64,000 nt of DNA from Lentzea albida (GCF_900111005.1 NZ_FOFV01000020.1:62001-126000); one strand, 5' to 3'. Shown: positions 29,072-37,735, numbered from the stretch's first letter. Notes: generated by a model from the sequence alone, not told the origin. Made by a program: numbers and translations.

Positions 29072-29539
29072 GTGGACACCGACCTGGTGCGGCAGCTCAA
29101 CGACGACGTCTGGCACCCGTTCGCGGTCGCCTACGCGCGGCTCGACGCCCCGGCGTTCCTGGCTCTGCACGCGCCGGAGCTGATCCGCGCCGGTGGGCCC
29201 GCGAAGCAGGTGATCGGGTTCGCGGAGTACGCGGACCAGATCGGGAAGTGGTTCGCCGAACTCGCCGGCCGCGGTAGTTCGGTGAGCATCTCGCTCCGGT
29301 TCGTCGAGCGCATCGTGGCGAACGACGTCGCGAGCGAGCGTGGCGTCTTCCGGCTCGTGTCGACACGTGCGGATGGTGACGGGCGCACGTTCTACGGCCG
29401 CTTCCACACATATTCGCGGCGCACGGACGGACGGTGGCGCATCTGCGTCGACTACGACACGGACGAACGGTCGGCGACGCTGGAGGAGGAGTTCCTCGCC
29501 GCGTTCGACGTCGACGACGTCGACGCGTTCAAGGAGTGA
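29072..29539 (+). CDS. NTF2-like (SnoaL/DUF4440-type) protein
   Basis: 155 residues from GTG 29072 with GAGGT before it. The layout is a small alpha+beta barrel: an N-terminal helix around NDDVWHPFAVAYARLD, then TFYGRFHTYSRRTDGRWRICVDYDTD, typical of NTF2-like ketosteroid-isomerase folds of unknown substrate. It begins 5 nt after the GH4 stop and is probably co-transcribed. Confidence 0.78.
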   Translation: MDTDLVRQLNDDVWHPFAVAYARLDAPAFLALHAPELIRAGGPAKQVIGFAEYADQIGKWFAELAGRGSSVSISLRFVERIVANDVASERGVFRLVSTRADGDGRTFYGRFHTYSRRTDGRWRICVDYDTDERSATLEEEFLAAFDVDDVDAFKE

Positions 29540-29588
29540 CGAGGGTCTGATGCCGAGTGGTGGTGTTCTTAACTACGCTCGACCGCAA

Positions 29589-30074
29589 ATGGACACCACC
29601 ACCTCTCGCCGCGTGCCACTCGTCATGGGCATCGCCGTGCTCGTGCTGCTGCTGGACCAGGCCACGAAGTTCTGGGCCGAGAGCGCGCTGACCGGCCGCG
29701 CGCCCATTCCCGTGCTCGGGGAGTTCCTGCAGCTCAGGCTCCTCTACAACCCCGGTGCCGCGTTCTCGATCGGCGCGGGGTCGACGTGGATCTTCACCAT
29801 CGTCGCGGCCGTCGCGGTCGTCCTGCTCGCCCGGTACGGCATGCAGCCGCAGACGAGGCTGCGCGCGGCCGCGCTCGCGTTGATGCTGGGCGGCGCGACG
29901 ACGCACCTGCTCGACCGGCTGTTCCGGCAGCCGGGGTTCGCGCGCGGTCACGTCGTCGACTTCATCGACTACAACGGCTGGTTCGTCGGCAACGTCGCGG
30001 ACATCGCGCTCGTCGGCGGCGCCATCCTGCTCGTGCTGATGAGCTTCACCCCGACGAAGCAACCCGCCGAGTGA
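29589..30074 (+). CDS. lspA: Lipoprotein signal peptidase II
   Basis: 161 residues from ATG 29589. Four membrane segments and the family motifs DQATK, YNPGAAFS, GGATTHLLDRL and VVDFI, with the second catalytic Asp in GNVADIAL (normally FNxAD). It cleaves prolipoproteins after lipidation; several lipoproteins are encoded in this window. Its last 29 bases overlap the convergent endonuclease V gene. Confidence 0.9.
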   Translation: MDTTTSRRVPLVMGIAVLVLLLDQATKFWAESALTGRAPIPVLGEFLQLRLLYNPGAAFSIGAGSTWIFTIVAAVAVVLLARYGMQPQTRLRAAALALMLGGATTHLLDRLFRQPGFARGHVVDFIDYNGWFVGNVADIALVGGAILLVLMSFTPTKQPAE

Positions 30075-30711
30075 GCGTGTCGGCGCGGCGGGTCGTCTCG
30101 GGCAGCCGGTAGCGCGGAGCCAGGCGCAGCACTTCGGCGCACGCGCGGTCGAGGTCGATCCGGTGGCCGACCGACACGAAGACGGGCTTCACGCCGTCCT
30201 GCGTCCGCAGTGCCCTGCCGACGACCTCGTCGCCGTGGTCGTCGTCCATGACGAGGTCGCTCATCGCCCCTCGCGCGTGACCGGGCTGCTCGAACCTGCC
30301 CATCGCGTTCTTGGCGACGCCAACGCTCGGGATGCCGGTGTGCACGCCGAGGTGGCACGCGAGGCCGAACCGGCGCGGGTGTGCGAGGCCTTGGCCGTCC
30401 GCGACCAGCAGGTCCGGCACGACGGTCAGGCGTTCGAGGGCGCGCAGCAGGACGGGCATCTCGCGGAACGCGAAGAGGCCGGGGATGTAGGGGAAGTCCG
30501 TGGTGTCCTCGACAACGACCTCGTCGAGGACGACCAGCGATTTCGCGTCGAACACCACGCAGACGCCCACCACCGCGTCATCACCGCGGTAGCCGACGTC
30601 GAGGCCTGCGACGGTGTCTATGCGCAGGTCAGGAGCACTCGTCGTGATCACCTGGGTGCGCAGGCGCTCCTGCAACGCGACGGCGTCGTCAACCGTTCTG
30701 GGCCACTCCAC
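30046..30711 (-). CDS. nfi: Endonuclease V (deoxyinosine 3'-endonuclease)
   Basis: 221 residues from GTG 30711. Catalytic Asp in GLDVGYRGD, the YIPGLFAFREMP wedge, and DGQGLAHPRRFGLACHLG with further active-site residues identify endonuclease V, which cuts near deaminated bases such as inosine. No good ribosome-binding site precedes the GTG; it overlaps the end of the DUF3500 gene by 23 nt, so coupling is likely. Confidence 0.92.
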   Translation of the reverse strand: MEWPRTVDDAVALQERLRTQVITTSAPDLRIDTVAGLDVGYRGDDAVVGVCVVFDAKSLVVLDEVVVEDTTDFPYIPGLFAFREMPVLLRALERLTVVPDLLVADGQGLAHPRRFGLACHLGVHTGIPSVGVAKNAMGRFEQPGHARGAMSDLVMDDDHGDEVVGRALRTQDGVKPVFVSVGHRIDLDRACAEVLRLAPRYRLPETTRRADTLTRRVASSG

Positions 30712-31654
30712 GGCCGACAGTGTGCCGTGACGTGTCGTAGTGGGCGGCGAGCAGGTCGTCGCCGAAGTCGCCCGAATGACGACGCCACACCGTGTGGACG
30801 TGGTTGGCCTCGTTGGCCGTGTTGTCGTACTCGATGAGCAGTTCCGGGCCTTGGACGCGGTAGTAGTGGCCTTCGCCCCGGCGGAGGGAGCCCTCCCACG
30901 AGAAGTGCAGGCGGTCCGGGTCGATCTGGGCGAACTCCTCGTCGGCGAGCTCGTAGGCGAGCCGGTCGAGGTAGAAGCGGACGATGTCGACGAGCAACTC
31001 CGCGGCGGGCTTGCCGAGTTGGGCCGGCGTGACGCCGACCGGTTCGGACGGGCTGACGCGGGGCGCGTTGCCGGTGCGGATGTCGTGCGGCGCGGTGTCG
31101 GCGACAACGGCCAGGCGGCGCGCCGTCGGACCCATGCGGTCGAGGAGTTCGCGGGCGAGTTCCTCCTCCAGGCGCAGCGGCTGGCCGACGACGCGGCCGC
31201 GGTAGGTGACGCGGGCCGGGTTCGCACCGAGGAAGAACGGTGTCGCCGAGACGCGGCCGTCGGCCACGACGACGTTCACCGACAGGTGGTGTCCCTCGAC
31301 GCGCCATCCCCACGGTTCGTCGCCGCCGGGCGTGCCGAAGAGCACGGTCCAGTAGTCGTTGTTGTGCCGGTCGCGGTGTCCGCCTTCGCGGTGGTCGAGC
31401 ACGTCCTCCAACGCCATCACCGCTGCCGCCTGCGCGTAGGCGTGCGGGCTGAGGACGGTCGCGAGCATGCCGTGCACCGCCTTGCGCTGATCCCGGCGGA
31501 GCTCGCCGAGCGCAAGTCCGGGGCGTGTACCGGGTGTGTACGCCCAGCGGTGGCGCAGGTCGTCGTCGGTGACCGCGCGAATCGCGTGTTCGCGCTGGTC
31601 ACCGGCGAGCGAATCAATGTAGTGGTGCGTGGCGTCGGCGACGTCGTGCAGCAT
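30689..31654 (-). CDS. DUF3500 family protein
   Basis: 321 residues from ATG 31654. The EPWGWRVEGHHLSVNVVV block followed by TPFFLGANPA and, near the end, HFSWEGSLRRGEGHYYRVQGP and NHVHTVWRR are DUF3500 features. The repeated His and Glu residues in HHLS and HYYRVQGPELLIEYD look like a metal or substrate site, but no activity is assigned. No signal peptide. It is upstream of nfi in the same direction. Confidence 0.85.
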   Translation of the reverse strand: MLHDVADATHHYIDSLAGDQREHAIRAVTDDDLRHRWAYTPGTRPGLALGELRRDQRKAVHGMLATVLSPHAYAQAAAVMALEDVLDHREGGHRDRHNNDYWTVLFGTPGGDEPWGWRVEGHHLSVNVVVADGRVSATPFFLGANPARVTYRGRVVGQPLRLEEELARELLDRMGPTARRLAVVADTAPHDIRTGNAPRVSPSEPVGVTPAQLGKPAAELLVDIVRFYLDRLAYELADEEFAQIDPDRLHFSWEGSLRRGEGHYYRVQGPELLIEYDNTANEANHVHTVWRRHSGDFGDDLLAAHYDTSRHTVGRGVAQNG

Positions 31655-31683
31655 CTCTCGAACTTATAGGCGTTGTGGCGGTG

Positions 31684-31717
31684 CAGCAGGGCTCATCGGG
31701 CAGCAGGGCTCATAGGG
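31684..31717. repeat. 17-bp tandem duplication
   Basis: CAGCAGGGCTCAT-CGGG followed at once by CAGCAGGGCTCAT-AGGG (16 of 17 identical). The second copy contains the minus-strand stop of the membrane-protein gene. Confidence 0.75.
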
Positions 31718-32129
31718 CAGCCGCGGCAACCGGGACCTTCCGCGTCAGCAGCAGCAACGCCAGTGGGATGAGGACGACGGCGGTCAACGAGACGACGTTG
31801 CCGACCTGGTCGGCGAACGGCATGTGCGACAGGTGGTTCAGGTGGAAGACCAGGTGCGGGACGGCGAACACCAGGTAGCCGGCCAGCGCCGCCTGGACGA
31901 GCCTGCGTTCCATGGTCACCGCGGCGAACACGAACACCGCGCACAACGCGAGGTTGAGCGCGCCGAAGTCCCGGAGCAGGTGCTCGTTGAACGGCGGGAA
32001 GTAGGCGACCCACGGGTTCGACGGCAACGGGAAGTTGTCGTAGAAGCCCTGGGGCGCGAACAACGGCCAGCCACCCTGCACGGCCTGGACCAGGGCGAGG
32101 AACACGAGACCTCCGCGAAGAATGCTCAT
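31710..32129 (-). CDS. Small four-helix membrane protein
   Basis: 139 residues from ATG 32129. Hydrophobic segments at about 5-20, 52-72, 78-98 and 107-130; a conserved-looking loop NPWVAYFPPFNEHLLRDFG (about 38-56) lies after the first. I do not know the family. It is divergent from the ArsR-family gene with 80 nt between starts and may be one of its targets. Confidence 0.75.
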   Translation of the reverse strand: MSILRGGLVFLALVQAVQGGWPLFAPQGFYDNFPLPSNPWVAYFPPFNEHLLRDFGALNLALCAVFVFAAVTMERRLVQAALAGYLVFAVPHLVFHLNHLSHMPFADQVGNVVSLTAVVLIPLALLLLTRKVPVAAAAL

Positions 32130-32202
32130 GTCGATACGGACGAGGTACGGCGCCGACTTGTGACCCGGCCCTCGACAGCCGGGCCGACAGGTGTTAAAAA
32201 CC

Positions 32203-32210
32203 TTACGTAA
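32203..32210. promoter_or_regulatory. TTACGTAA palindrome at the ArsR start codon
   Basis: A perfect 8-bp palindrome ends on the first base of the ATG of the ArsR-type gene, after an A/T-rich run (GTTAAAAACC). Binding there would block initiation of what may be a leaderless message. Confidence 0.35.
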
Positions 32211-32557
32211 TGAAGTTGCCACATGATGACGACGCCGTCTGGCGCGCCCTCGCGAACCCGCTGCGGCGCGCGATCCTCGACGTCCTGCGCAAGGGCCCGT
32301 GCACCACGGGCGAGCTGGTCGAGGCGTTGGAGACCGGCCGGCACGTCGTCATGCAGCACCTCGGTGTGCTCCGCGAGGCCGATCTCGTGGTCGTGGAGCC
32401 GCGGGGCCGGAAACGGGTCAACCACCTGAACCCCGTGCCCATCCAGCAGATCCACCAGCGGTGGGTCGCGCAGTACGAGGAGAACTGGGCAGCGGCGCTG
32501 GTCGGCCTGAAGCTCACGGTCGAGAGCGCCGAACAGGAGGATGAGGACGTTGGCTGA
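32210..32557 (+). CDS. ArsR-family winged-helix regulator
   Basis: 115 residues. RALANPLRRAILDVLRKGP, then the recognition helix region RHVVMQHLGVLREADLV and the wing VEPRGRKRVNHLNP are typical of the ArsR subgroup that accompanies SRPBCC proteins; there are no metal-binding cysteines in the usual ELCVCDL place. No Shine-Dalgarno, so it may be leaderless. It overlaps the following gene by 17 nt. Confidence 0.9.
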   Translation: MKLPHDDDAVWRALANPLRRAILDVLRKGPCTTGELVEALETGRHVVMQHLGVLREADLVVVEPRGRKRVNHLNPVPIQQIHQRWVAQYEENWAAALVGLKLTVESAEQEDEDVG

Positions 32558-33086
32558 ACCCGGTACCGAGCTGGTGCACAGCATCGTGATCGCCGCGCCC
32601 ATCGAGAAGGTGTGGGCGGAGATCACCAAACTCGACGGCAGGCAGCGCGCCATGATGGACGCGGTTCTCGACTCCTCCCTCGAACCGGGCGCGCCGCTGT
32701 ACTACCGGTCGGCCGACGGCAAGCGCGTCTTCGTCGTCGGCCGCGTCGTCGAGGTCGATCCGCCGCGGCTGCTCTCCCACACGCAGCGGCTCACCATGCG
32801 CGACGACCCGTGGACCGTCGTCTCGTGGGAGCTCGAAGAGGTCGACGGCGGCACGCGCGTCACGTTGCGCAACTCCGGATGGCCCGAGGGCGTCGAGCGG
32901 CTCGACAAGGTCGACTCGACCTGGAAGGGCATCCTCGCCGCGCTCAAGCAGGTCGTGGAGTCCGGTGACGTCGGCACCGGCCTGAAGTTCCAGTACGCGA
33001 TGATGCGCGCCTTCATGTGGGCGATGCCGTCGGGCACCAGGACGGAGAACGTCCCCGAGCCGCCCGGCCTCGACCAGTCCGTCTGA
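32541..33086 (+). CDS. SRPBCC (AHSA1/START-like) domain protein
   Basis: 181 residues. VHSIVIAAPIEKVWAEITKL is the N-terminal strand-helix of SRPBCC ligand-binding proteins; SWELEEVDGGTRVTLRNSG and the C-terminal long helix WKGILAALKQVVE complete the fold. The ATG at 32541 is directly preceded by GGAGG with no spacer; TTG 32550 (nine spacer bases) may be the true start. It is translationally coupled to the ArsR-type regulator, a common pair in actinobacteria. Confidence 0.85.
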   Translation: MRTLAEPGTELVHSIVIAAPIEKVWAEITKLDGRQRAMMDAVLDSSLEPGAPLYYRSADGKRVFVVGRVVEVDPPRLLSHTQRLTMRDDPWTVVSWELEEVDGGTRVTLRNSGWPEGVERLDKVDSTWKGILAALKQVVESGDVGTGLKFQYAMMRAFMWAMPSGTRTENVPEPPGLDQSV

Positions 33087-33116
33087 GACGTGCGCCCTCG
33101 TCGGACCGGTCGAGGC

Positions 33117-33132
33117 AACTGATATATCGGTT
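33117..33132. repeat. Copy 1 of the AACTGATATATCGGTT near-palindrome
   Basis: The 16-mer is identical to 49067-49082 and equals its own reverse complement except at two symmetric positions. It lies between convergent genes and runs 2 nt into the stop of the MBL gene. Confidence 0.75.
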
Positions 33133-34072
33133 AGGCGTGGCAGGCGATCGGGCCGCCGTGGAGTTCCGTCATGTCCGTCCAGACGGCGAGGAGTTCCAGG
33201 CGTTCGGAGAGCGGTTTGCCGTCGAGCTCGTGGTAGGCGCGATGGAGGTTGCCGACCAGGCGTTCGGACTCCTGCCACGACGAGAACCGCGTCTCCCCCG
33301 CCTCGCGGACGACCTCCATCGGGGTCTTGGCGGCGGCGTGGCCGGACGCGGCCAGTTCGGCGAGGTAGGTCGTGTACGCGACGAGGTCGTCCAGGACGCG
33401 GTTGATCTCGGGACCTCGTAGCAGCGGTCCGTGACCGGGGACGACGACGTCGGCGTCGAACGCGCGCAGGAACTCCAGCGCGGACAGGTAGCCGGTGATG
33501 CTGCCTTCCGCGAGGAACGGCTGCCCGCCCGCGAAGACCAGGTCGCCGGTGAACAGGACGCGCTCGGCCGGCAGCCACACCACGGTGTCGCCGCGGGTGT
33601 GCGCCGGGCCGGGGTGGCGCAGTTCGACCACGCGCGTGCCGAGGTGCAGCGTCAGCGACGTGCTGTAGGTGAGCGACGGCGGGCGGACCTCGATGTGGCC
33701 GTAGTCCGGGCCGGTCAGGACGTGTGCGGCCAGCAGGCCGGCGGCGAGGACCTCCTCGCGGCACGCCTCGTGGCCGACGATCACCGTCGACGGCGGCATG
33801 AGCCAGTTGCCGAACGTGTGGTCGCCGTGGTGGTGCGTGTTGACCACGTAGGTGGGGTCCGCAGGAGACACCGACGCCACCGAGGCGAGCAACGCGCGGT
33901 TGCGCGCCTCGGTGGACGTGGTGTCGACGAGCAGCAGCGTGTCGTCGGTGCCGACGACGACGCCGGTGTTGTTGATCATCCAGGACCCGTCGGGCTGGAC
34001 GTAGGCGTAGATCCCTGGTGCGACCTGCACCAGTTCTGGGGCGAGATCGGGCCGGCCGGGAGAAGATTTCAC
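33131..34072 (-). CDS. MBL-fold metallo-hydrolase
   Basis: 313 residues from GTG 34072. THHHGDH (about 79-85), GPAHTRGDTV with the third His, the FTGDLVF Asp strand and PGHGP give the full metal-ligand set of the metallo-beta-lactamase fold. The subgroup resembles Zn-dependent hydrolases of unknown substrate such as glyoxalase II or quinoprotein-relay-like proteins. No signal peptide. The stop overlaps the palindrome listed above. Confidence 0.88.
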   Translation of the reverse strand: MKSSPGRPDLAPELVQVAPGIYAYVQPDGSWMINNTGVVVGTDDTLLLVDTTSTEARNRALLASVASVSPADPTYVVNTHHHGDHTFGNWLMPPSTVIVGHEACREEVLAAGLLAAHVLTGPDYGHIEVRPPSLTYSTSLTLHLGTRVVELRHPGPAHTRGDTVVWLPAERVLFTGDLVFAGGQPFLAEGSITGYLSALEFLRAFDADVVVPGHGPLLRGPEINRVLDDLVAYTTYLAELAASGHAAAKTPMEVVREAGETRFSSWQESERLVGNLHRAYHELDGKPLSERLELLAVWTDMTELHGGPIACHA

Positions 34073-34089
34073 CCGGTCGAGCGTAGTGA

Positions 34090-34518
34090 TCAGCCCTGGG
34101 CGATGTAGGCCTGCAACTGGTCCTGCGACTGTTCGAGCTGGCCGATGCGGCTCTTCACCACGTCGCCGATGCTGACGATGCCGACCAGCCGCCCGTCGGA
34201 CAGCACGGGCACGTGGCGGAAGCGCCGTTCGGTCATCACGACGGTGAGGCTGTCGACCGTGTCCGACGGGGTGCAGGTGAACACGTCGGCCGTCATGATC
34301 GCCGACACGGGGGAGGACAGCAGGCCGACACCCGTTTCGTGCAGCCGCCGCACCACGTCGCGCTCGGACACGATCCCCTCGACGCCCGAAGACCCGACGA
34401 CGACGATGGCGCCGACGTTGTGTTCGGCGAGCGCTCTGAGCAGTTCGGACACGGGTACGTCCGGGGCGATCGTCGCGACCGCCGATCCCTTGGTCCGCAA
34501 CACGTCAGCGATCCTCAT
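34090..34518 (-). CDS. Two-CBS-domain protein
   Basis: 142 residues from ATG 34518 (GGAGG upstream). It is two CBS motifs in tandem: VLRTKGSAVATIAPDVPVSE to GIVSERDVVRRL and SPVSAIMTADVFTCTPSDTV to GIVSIGDVVKSRI. Such stand-alone pairs bind adenine nucleotides and act as sensors. It lies 17 nt downstream of the MBL gene start on the same strand, so they may be co-transcribed. Confidence 0.9.
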   Translation of the reverse strand: MRIADVLRTKGSAVATIAPDVPVSELLRALAEHNVGAIVVVGSSGVEGIVSERDVVRRLHETGVGLLSSPVSAIMTADVFTCTPSDTVDSLTVVMTERRFRHVPVLSDGRLVGIVSIGDVVKSRIGQLEQSQDQLQAYIAQG

Positions 34519-34601
34519 CAGGCGCCTCCGATCCTGTCGGTCCGGTAGCACCTCAGGCTAGATCGGATCCGGACAGAACGGGAGATCAGGCCCACGAAGA
34601 G

Positions 34602-34637
34602 AGCAGGGGACGTGGTCGAAAGACCACGTCCCCCGCT
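34602..34637. terminator. Perfect 12-bp stem with GAAA tetraloop
   Basis: GGGGACGTGGTC (34606-34617) pairs with 34622-34633 around GAAA; three more pairs follow beyond an A-C mismatch. It lies 26 nt past the stop of the small minus-strand gene at 34663 and is the obvious terminator for it. Confidence 0.8.
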
Positions 34638-34662
34638 GGTGTCGCGCCCCGTTCGGCGTCGG

Positions 34663-34824
34663 CTACGCGGATCCTCCGCGGCGACGCATCGCGAACTGGC
34701 GCGGCTGGACCACCGGCACTCGCTGCTGCGGCAGCGCGAAGTGCGTGTTCTGGTCCTGCTTGCCCCGCTTCCGCGCACGACGCGCGGCGCGGTTCCCCTG
34801 TTCGGGCTGGGTGGTGTCAGGCAT
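34663..34824 (-). CDS. Small basic protein of unknown function
   Basis: 53 residues from ATG 34824 with AGGAGG 6 nt upstream. Very basic (NRAARRARKRGKQDQ near 11-25, MRRRGGSA at the end), Gln-rich in the middle, no membrane segment. It is likely nucleic-acid binding by composition alone. The strong start site and the strong terminator at its end make it a real gene despite its size. Confidence 0.72.
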   Translation of the reverse strand: MPDTTQPEQGNRAARRARKRGKQDQNTHFALPQQRVPVVQPRQFAMRRRGGSA

Positions 34825-35035
34825 GCGAAAGCCTCCTCGCGAAGAGGTCGTGCAGAAGGCACGGCGATAGGACGGCCGTGAGAGATGGACCCGCTCCTGG
34901 GTCACCGGAGAACAGCGCGACATCGAGGTCGCGAGGGCGGCGTCGAGAGCGCCGCGGGGCTTCATCAGATGAAGAACATGCCCGCAACGCTAGCGACGCC
35001 GCCACCTCGTGCCAACCGAATTAATCCGGCGCGAA

Positions 35036-36226
35036 CTACCCCCGTGCGCGCGCTGCCGCCGCACCGGCGCCGAGCATCACCATGATGATGGTGACCATCG
35101 CCCACTTGCGGGACTTGGTCATCGGCGTGGTCTCGGGGTCGAGCGCGAGATCTTGGCGCGCTTGGGTTTTCTGGCGTGCGGTGCGCACCGGCGCGGGTTG
35201 CGGCGTCGCCGCGGGTGACGTGGGCGTGGCGGCCGGAGGCTGCCGCACGACGGGAACCGCGCCCGGCGCGGGAGGGGCGGGGGCCTGCACGGGTGGAGCG
35301 GGAGGCACGAGCGAGACCTCCGGACGCGGCTCGGGAGGTTCGACGCGGGGCGGCATCGGGTTCGGCAGGCACCCCGCCGCGTCGATCAGGCCCATCTGCG
35401 GGCCGGTCGACAACTCGACCGCCGCGGTGCCCGTGGTGCTGTAGAGACGACTACGGCCCTGATAGCCGTTGTTGATGGCGTGCACGGTGCCGGCCGCGTC
35501 GATCACCACGGCGCCGTAGGTGGACCTGCCGGGCAGCCCGGCGATCTCGGTCCTGCTCAGCACCCGTCCGGTCACCGGGTCGAACGACACCACCTCACCC
35601 GGCCCCCAGCCCGCCGCCGACACCCCCGTCAGCCTTCCGGTCAGCGGGTCGGGGGTGAAGTCGTCGAGCGTGAGCGCGGGCCAGTCCAGCACGGCGGTCC
35701 GCACGATCCTGAGGTACGACGGGCTGGCGGGGTCGATGTCGATCGCGTGCAGGCGGGCGTGGTCGCGCACGTAGAACGTGGTCCCCACGACGGCTCCCGC
35801 GGACACGTCGTCGGTGCGGAACCAGTGCGCGTCAACGGGTCCGAGGTCGTTGACCGCGCCCTTGGTGTCGATCAGCACGACGTGGGAGGGGTTCTTCCAC
35901 CAGTGGTGTCCCTTCGACGTGATGCCGACCAGACGCCCCAGGGCGGACGAGTACCCCAGTGCATTCACCGCGTAGTCCAGGCGAGCTACTTCTGTCACTC
36001 CACCGGATGAAACGTCCACTTTCGTGAACATCGAGAGTTCTCCACGATGGGATGAACGCACTTGATAAGCGTCACAGTTCGGCGCCGCAGCCTGGGCAAC
36101 GGCGCTGGTGAACGGCGCGGAAAGCGCGAGAAGGGACGCGACCCCACCCAGTGCGAGCGTATTCCGCCGCAACCGGAATGGAGCAGCCCAATACGACAAC
36201 CGGGTATTACTGCTGTGGCCCCGCAT
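35036..36226 (-). CDS. Secreted beta-propeller-like protein with C-terminal membrane anchor
   Basis: 396 residues from ATG 36226; TTG 36250 is an alternative. Signal peptide (RLRRNTLALGGVASLLALS, cleavage near AQA-AAP), then a domain of repeated blades (TGRLTGVSAAGWGPGEVVSF, and GTVHAINNGYQG), a Pro/Ala-rich stalk (about 290-360), and a C-terminal hydrophobic helix (MVTIIMVMLGAGAAA) with a basic tail. It would face outward on a stalk. LDPETTP before the helix is not a sortase LPxTG. The propeller part resembles DUF6923 proteins. Confidence 0.8.
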   Translation of the reverse strand: MRGHSSNTRLSYWAAPFRLRRNTLALGGVASLLALSAPFTSAVAQAAAPNCDAYQVRSSHRGELSMFTKVDVSSGGVTEVARLDYAVNALGYSSALGRLVGITSKGHHWWKNPSHVVLIDTKGAVNDLGPVDAHWFRTDDVSAGAVVGTTFYVRDHARLHAIDIDPASPSYLRIVRTAVLDWPALTLDDFTPDPLTGRLTGVSAAGWGPGEVVSFDPVTGRVLSRTEIAGLPGRSTYGAVVIDAAGTVHAINNGYQGRSRLYSTTGTAAVELSTGPQMGLIDAAGCLPNPMPPRVEPPEPRPEVSLVPPAPPVQAPAPPAPGAVPVVRQPPAATPTSPAATPQPAPVRTARQKTQARQDLALDPETTPMTKSRKWAMVTIIMVMLGAGAAAARARG

Positions 36227-36252
36227 TCCCACCTGACCATTGCTCGTCAACC

Positions 36253-36289
36253 AGACCGTGCTGTACCGGTCACAGTAGACCGTGGTCTA
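36253..36289. promoter_or_regulatory. Candidate operator between divergent genes
   Basis: TAGACC-GT-GGTCTA (36276-36289) is a 6-bp inverted repeat, and AGACCGTG occurs again at 36253-36260, 24 nt away. It lies between starts at 36226 (-) and 36314 (+). Confidence 0.45.
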
Positions 36290-36313
36290 ATCCCACACCA
36301 GAAAGGAGCCGAA

Positions 36314-37072
36314 TTGAGCATTTACCTCAGCGGCGCGCTCTGGGTTCTCGGCGCCGCCGTCATCTCCGCCGTTCTCGTCGTCGTCACCCGCCGGTTCGGC
36401 TCGGAGGAAGTGGGCGAGAAGAACCTCGGCGCGGGCGGATCGGTGTTCAGCATCGTCGCCGGCCTGCACGCGGTGCTCGCCGCGTTCATCCTGATCTCCC
36501 TGTTCGACGCGGCCAACGGCGCGGAGGAGCAGGTGCAGAAGGAGGCCAACGCGCTGGTCGCGGTCGACTGGGCGTCGGATTCGCTGCCCGAGCCCGCGAA
36601 GTCCACCGTCGACGAGCTGATCCGCGACTACGTGTCGACCGTCGTGCAGGACGAGTGGCCCCGCATGCGGGAGGGCGAGAACGTCGACAACCAGGGCTGG
36701 CTCACGCTCAACCGGCTCAGGGACACGATCTCGGCCGCGGCACCGGACGGCGACTGGCAGGAGGACCGCAAGGCCGAGGCCGCGAACCAGCTCTGGAACG
36801 TGTACCAGGCCAGGCAGGAGCGGCTGGACGCGGCGGACAACGGCGTCAACCCGGTCGTGTGGCTCGCGCTGCTGATCGGCACGGGGCTGTCGCTGCTGTT
36901 CCCGTACCTGTTCGGCGGACCGACGCTCACGTCGCAGTTGCTCATCACCGTCACGCTGAGCTCGGCGCTGGTCCTGCTGCTGTTCGCGATATACCAGTTG
37001 CAGAACCCGTTCGACGGCGGCGTGCTCATCCCGTCGGACGCGTTCAGCTCCGCACTGGACAGGCTGAGTTAG
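36314..37072 (+). CDS. DUF4239 membrane protein
   Basis: 252 residues from TTG 36314, fixed by AAAGGAG 5 nt upstream. Two N-terminal membrane helices (about 5-24 and 44-64), a soluble helical part with EEQVQKEANALVAV and NQLWNVYQARQERLDAA, then two C-terminal helices (about 176-196 and 203-224) match DUF4239 (bestrophin-like) proteins. The role is unknown; a channel is possible. Its stop overlaps that of the convergent EcsC gene. Confidence 0.82.
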   Translation: MSIYLSGALWVLGAAVISAVLVVVTRRFGSEEVGEKNLGAGGSVFSIVAGLHAVLAAFILISLFDAANGAEEQVQKEANALVAVDWASDSLPEPAKSTVDELIRDYVSTVVQDEWPRMREGENVDNQGWLTLNRLRDTISAAAPDGDWQEDRKAEAANQLWNVYQARQERLDAADNGVNPVVWLALLIGTGLSLLFPYLFGGPTLTSQLLITVTLSSALVLLLFAIYQLQNPFDGGVLIPSDAFSSALDRLS

Positions 37073-37725
37073 CGCGAATCGGTCGTTCCGTCCGATTCCT
37101 CGATCTCCACGGACAACACCTCGCCGTCGATGACCTTCGGCAACGGGTTCGCCTGGGCGAAGTAGCGATTTGCGAATGAGCCGACCGCTCTGGTAGAGGC
37201 GGCGTCGACGCCACCGCCGATGACGCCGCCCAGCAGGGGAACGCCCTTCGCCGCGATCGTGCCGAGTTTCTTCGTGCCGTATTTCGTGATGAGCGCCGAC
37301 GCGGCTTTCTTGGTGAACTGCTTGATGCCGACCTTTTTGAACAGTTCGGTTCCCGCGTTGCCGAGCAGGCACAGCAGGATGGCCATCTGAACTTCGTCGC
37401 TATCGACGTCGTGGCCACGCAACGACGCGATGGACGCGATGAGGTGCGTCTGGATGACGTAGGTGGCCGCGACGTTGGACGGCAGCGAGACCGGCAGGGT
37501 GATCAGGCCGCCGAGGTTCGTGACGAAGCCCTGGGCACCCGCCAGCGCGACGTGCGTGCGGATGAGGTGCCGGATCGCGGCGGCCTCGTCGCCCTTCTTG
37601 ACCAGCGCGTCGGACGCGGACTCACGGGCGCTCTTGAACGGTCCGAAGCCGTCCACGCCGGCGCGCAGCAGGTAGTCGGCGATGCCCTGCTGGACCTTGT
37701 TCAGCTCACCTTTGGACTCAGCCAC
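37069..37725 (-). CDS. EcsC family protein
   Basis: 218 residues from GTG 37725. It has the EcsC-type core GGLITLPVSLPSNVAATYVIQTHLIASIA and VQMAILLCLLG, then KAASALITKYGTKKLGTIAAKGVPLLGGVIGGGVDA, a glycine-rich amphipathic region. EcsC of Bacillus accompanies an ABC transporter, but none is here. It is probably membrane-associated. The stop overlaps that of the DUF4239 gene. Confidence 0.85.
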   Translation of the reverse strand: MAESKGELNKVQQGIADYLLRAGVDGFGPFKSARESASDALVKKGDEAAAIRHLIRTHVALAGAQGFVTNLGGLITLPVSLPSNVAATYVIQTHLIASIASLRGHDVDSDEVQMAILLCLLGNAGTELFKKVGIKQFTKKAASALITKYGTKKLGTIAAKGVPLLGGVIGGGVDAASTRAVGSFANRYFAQANPLPKVIDGEVLSVEIEESDGTTDSR

Positions 37726-37735
37726 GATCCCGACA

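Noticed and set aside
35036-35120. LDPETTP as a sortase signal in the propeller protein
   Set aside because: It lacks the LPxTG order; the C-terminal helix is better read as a plain membrane anchor.
36276-36289. TAGACCGTGGTCTA as a DasR site
   Set aside because: DasR sites have GGTCTAGACC in the centre; here the half-sites are in the opposite order.
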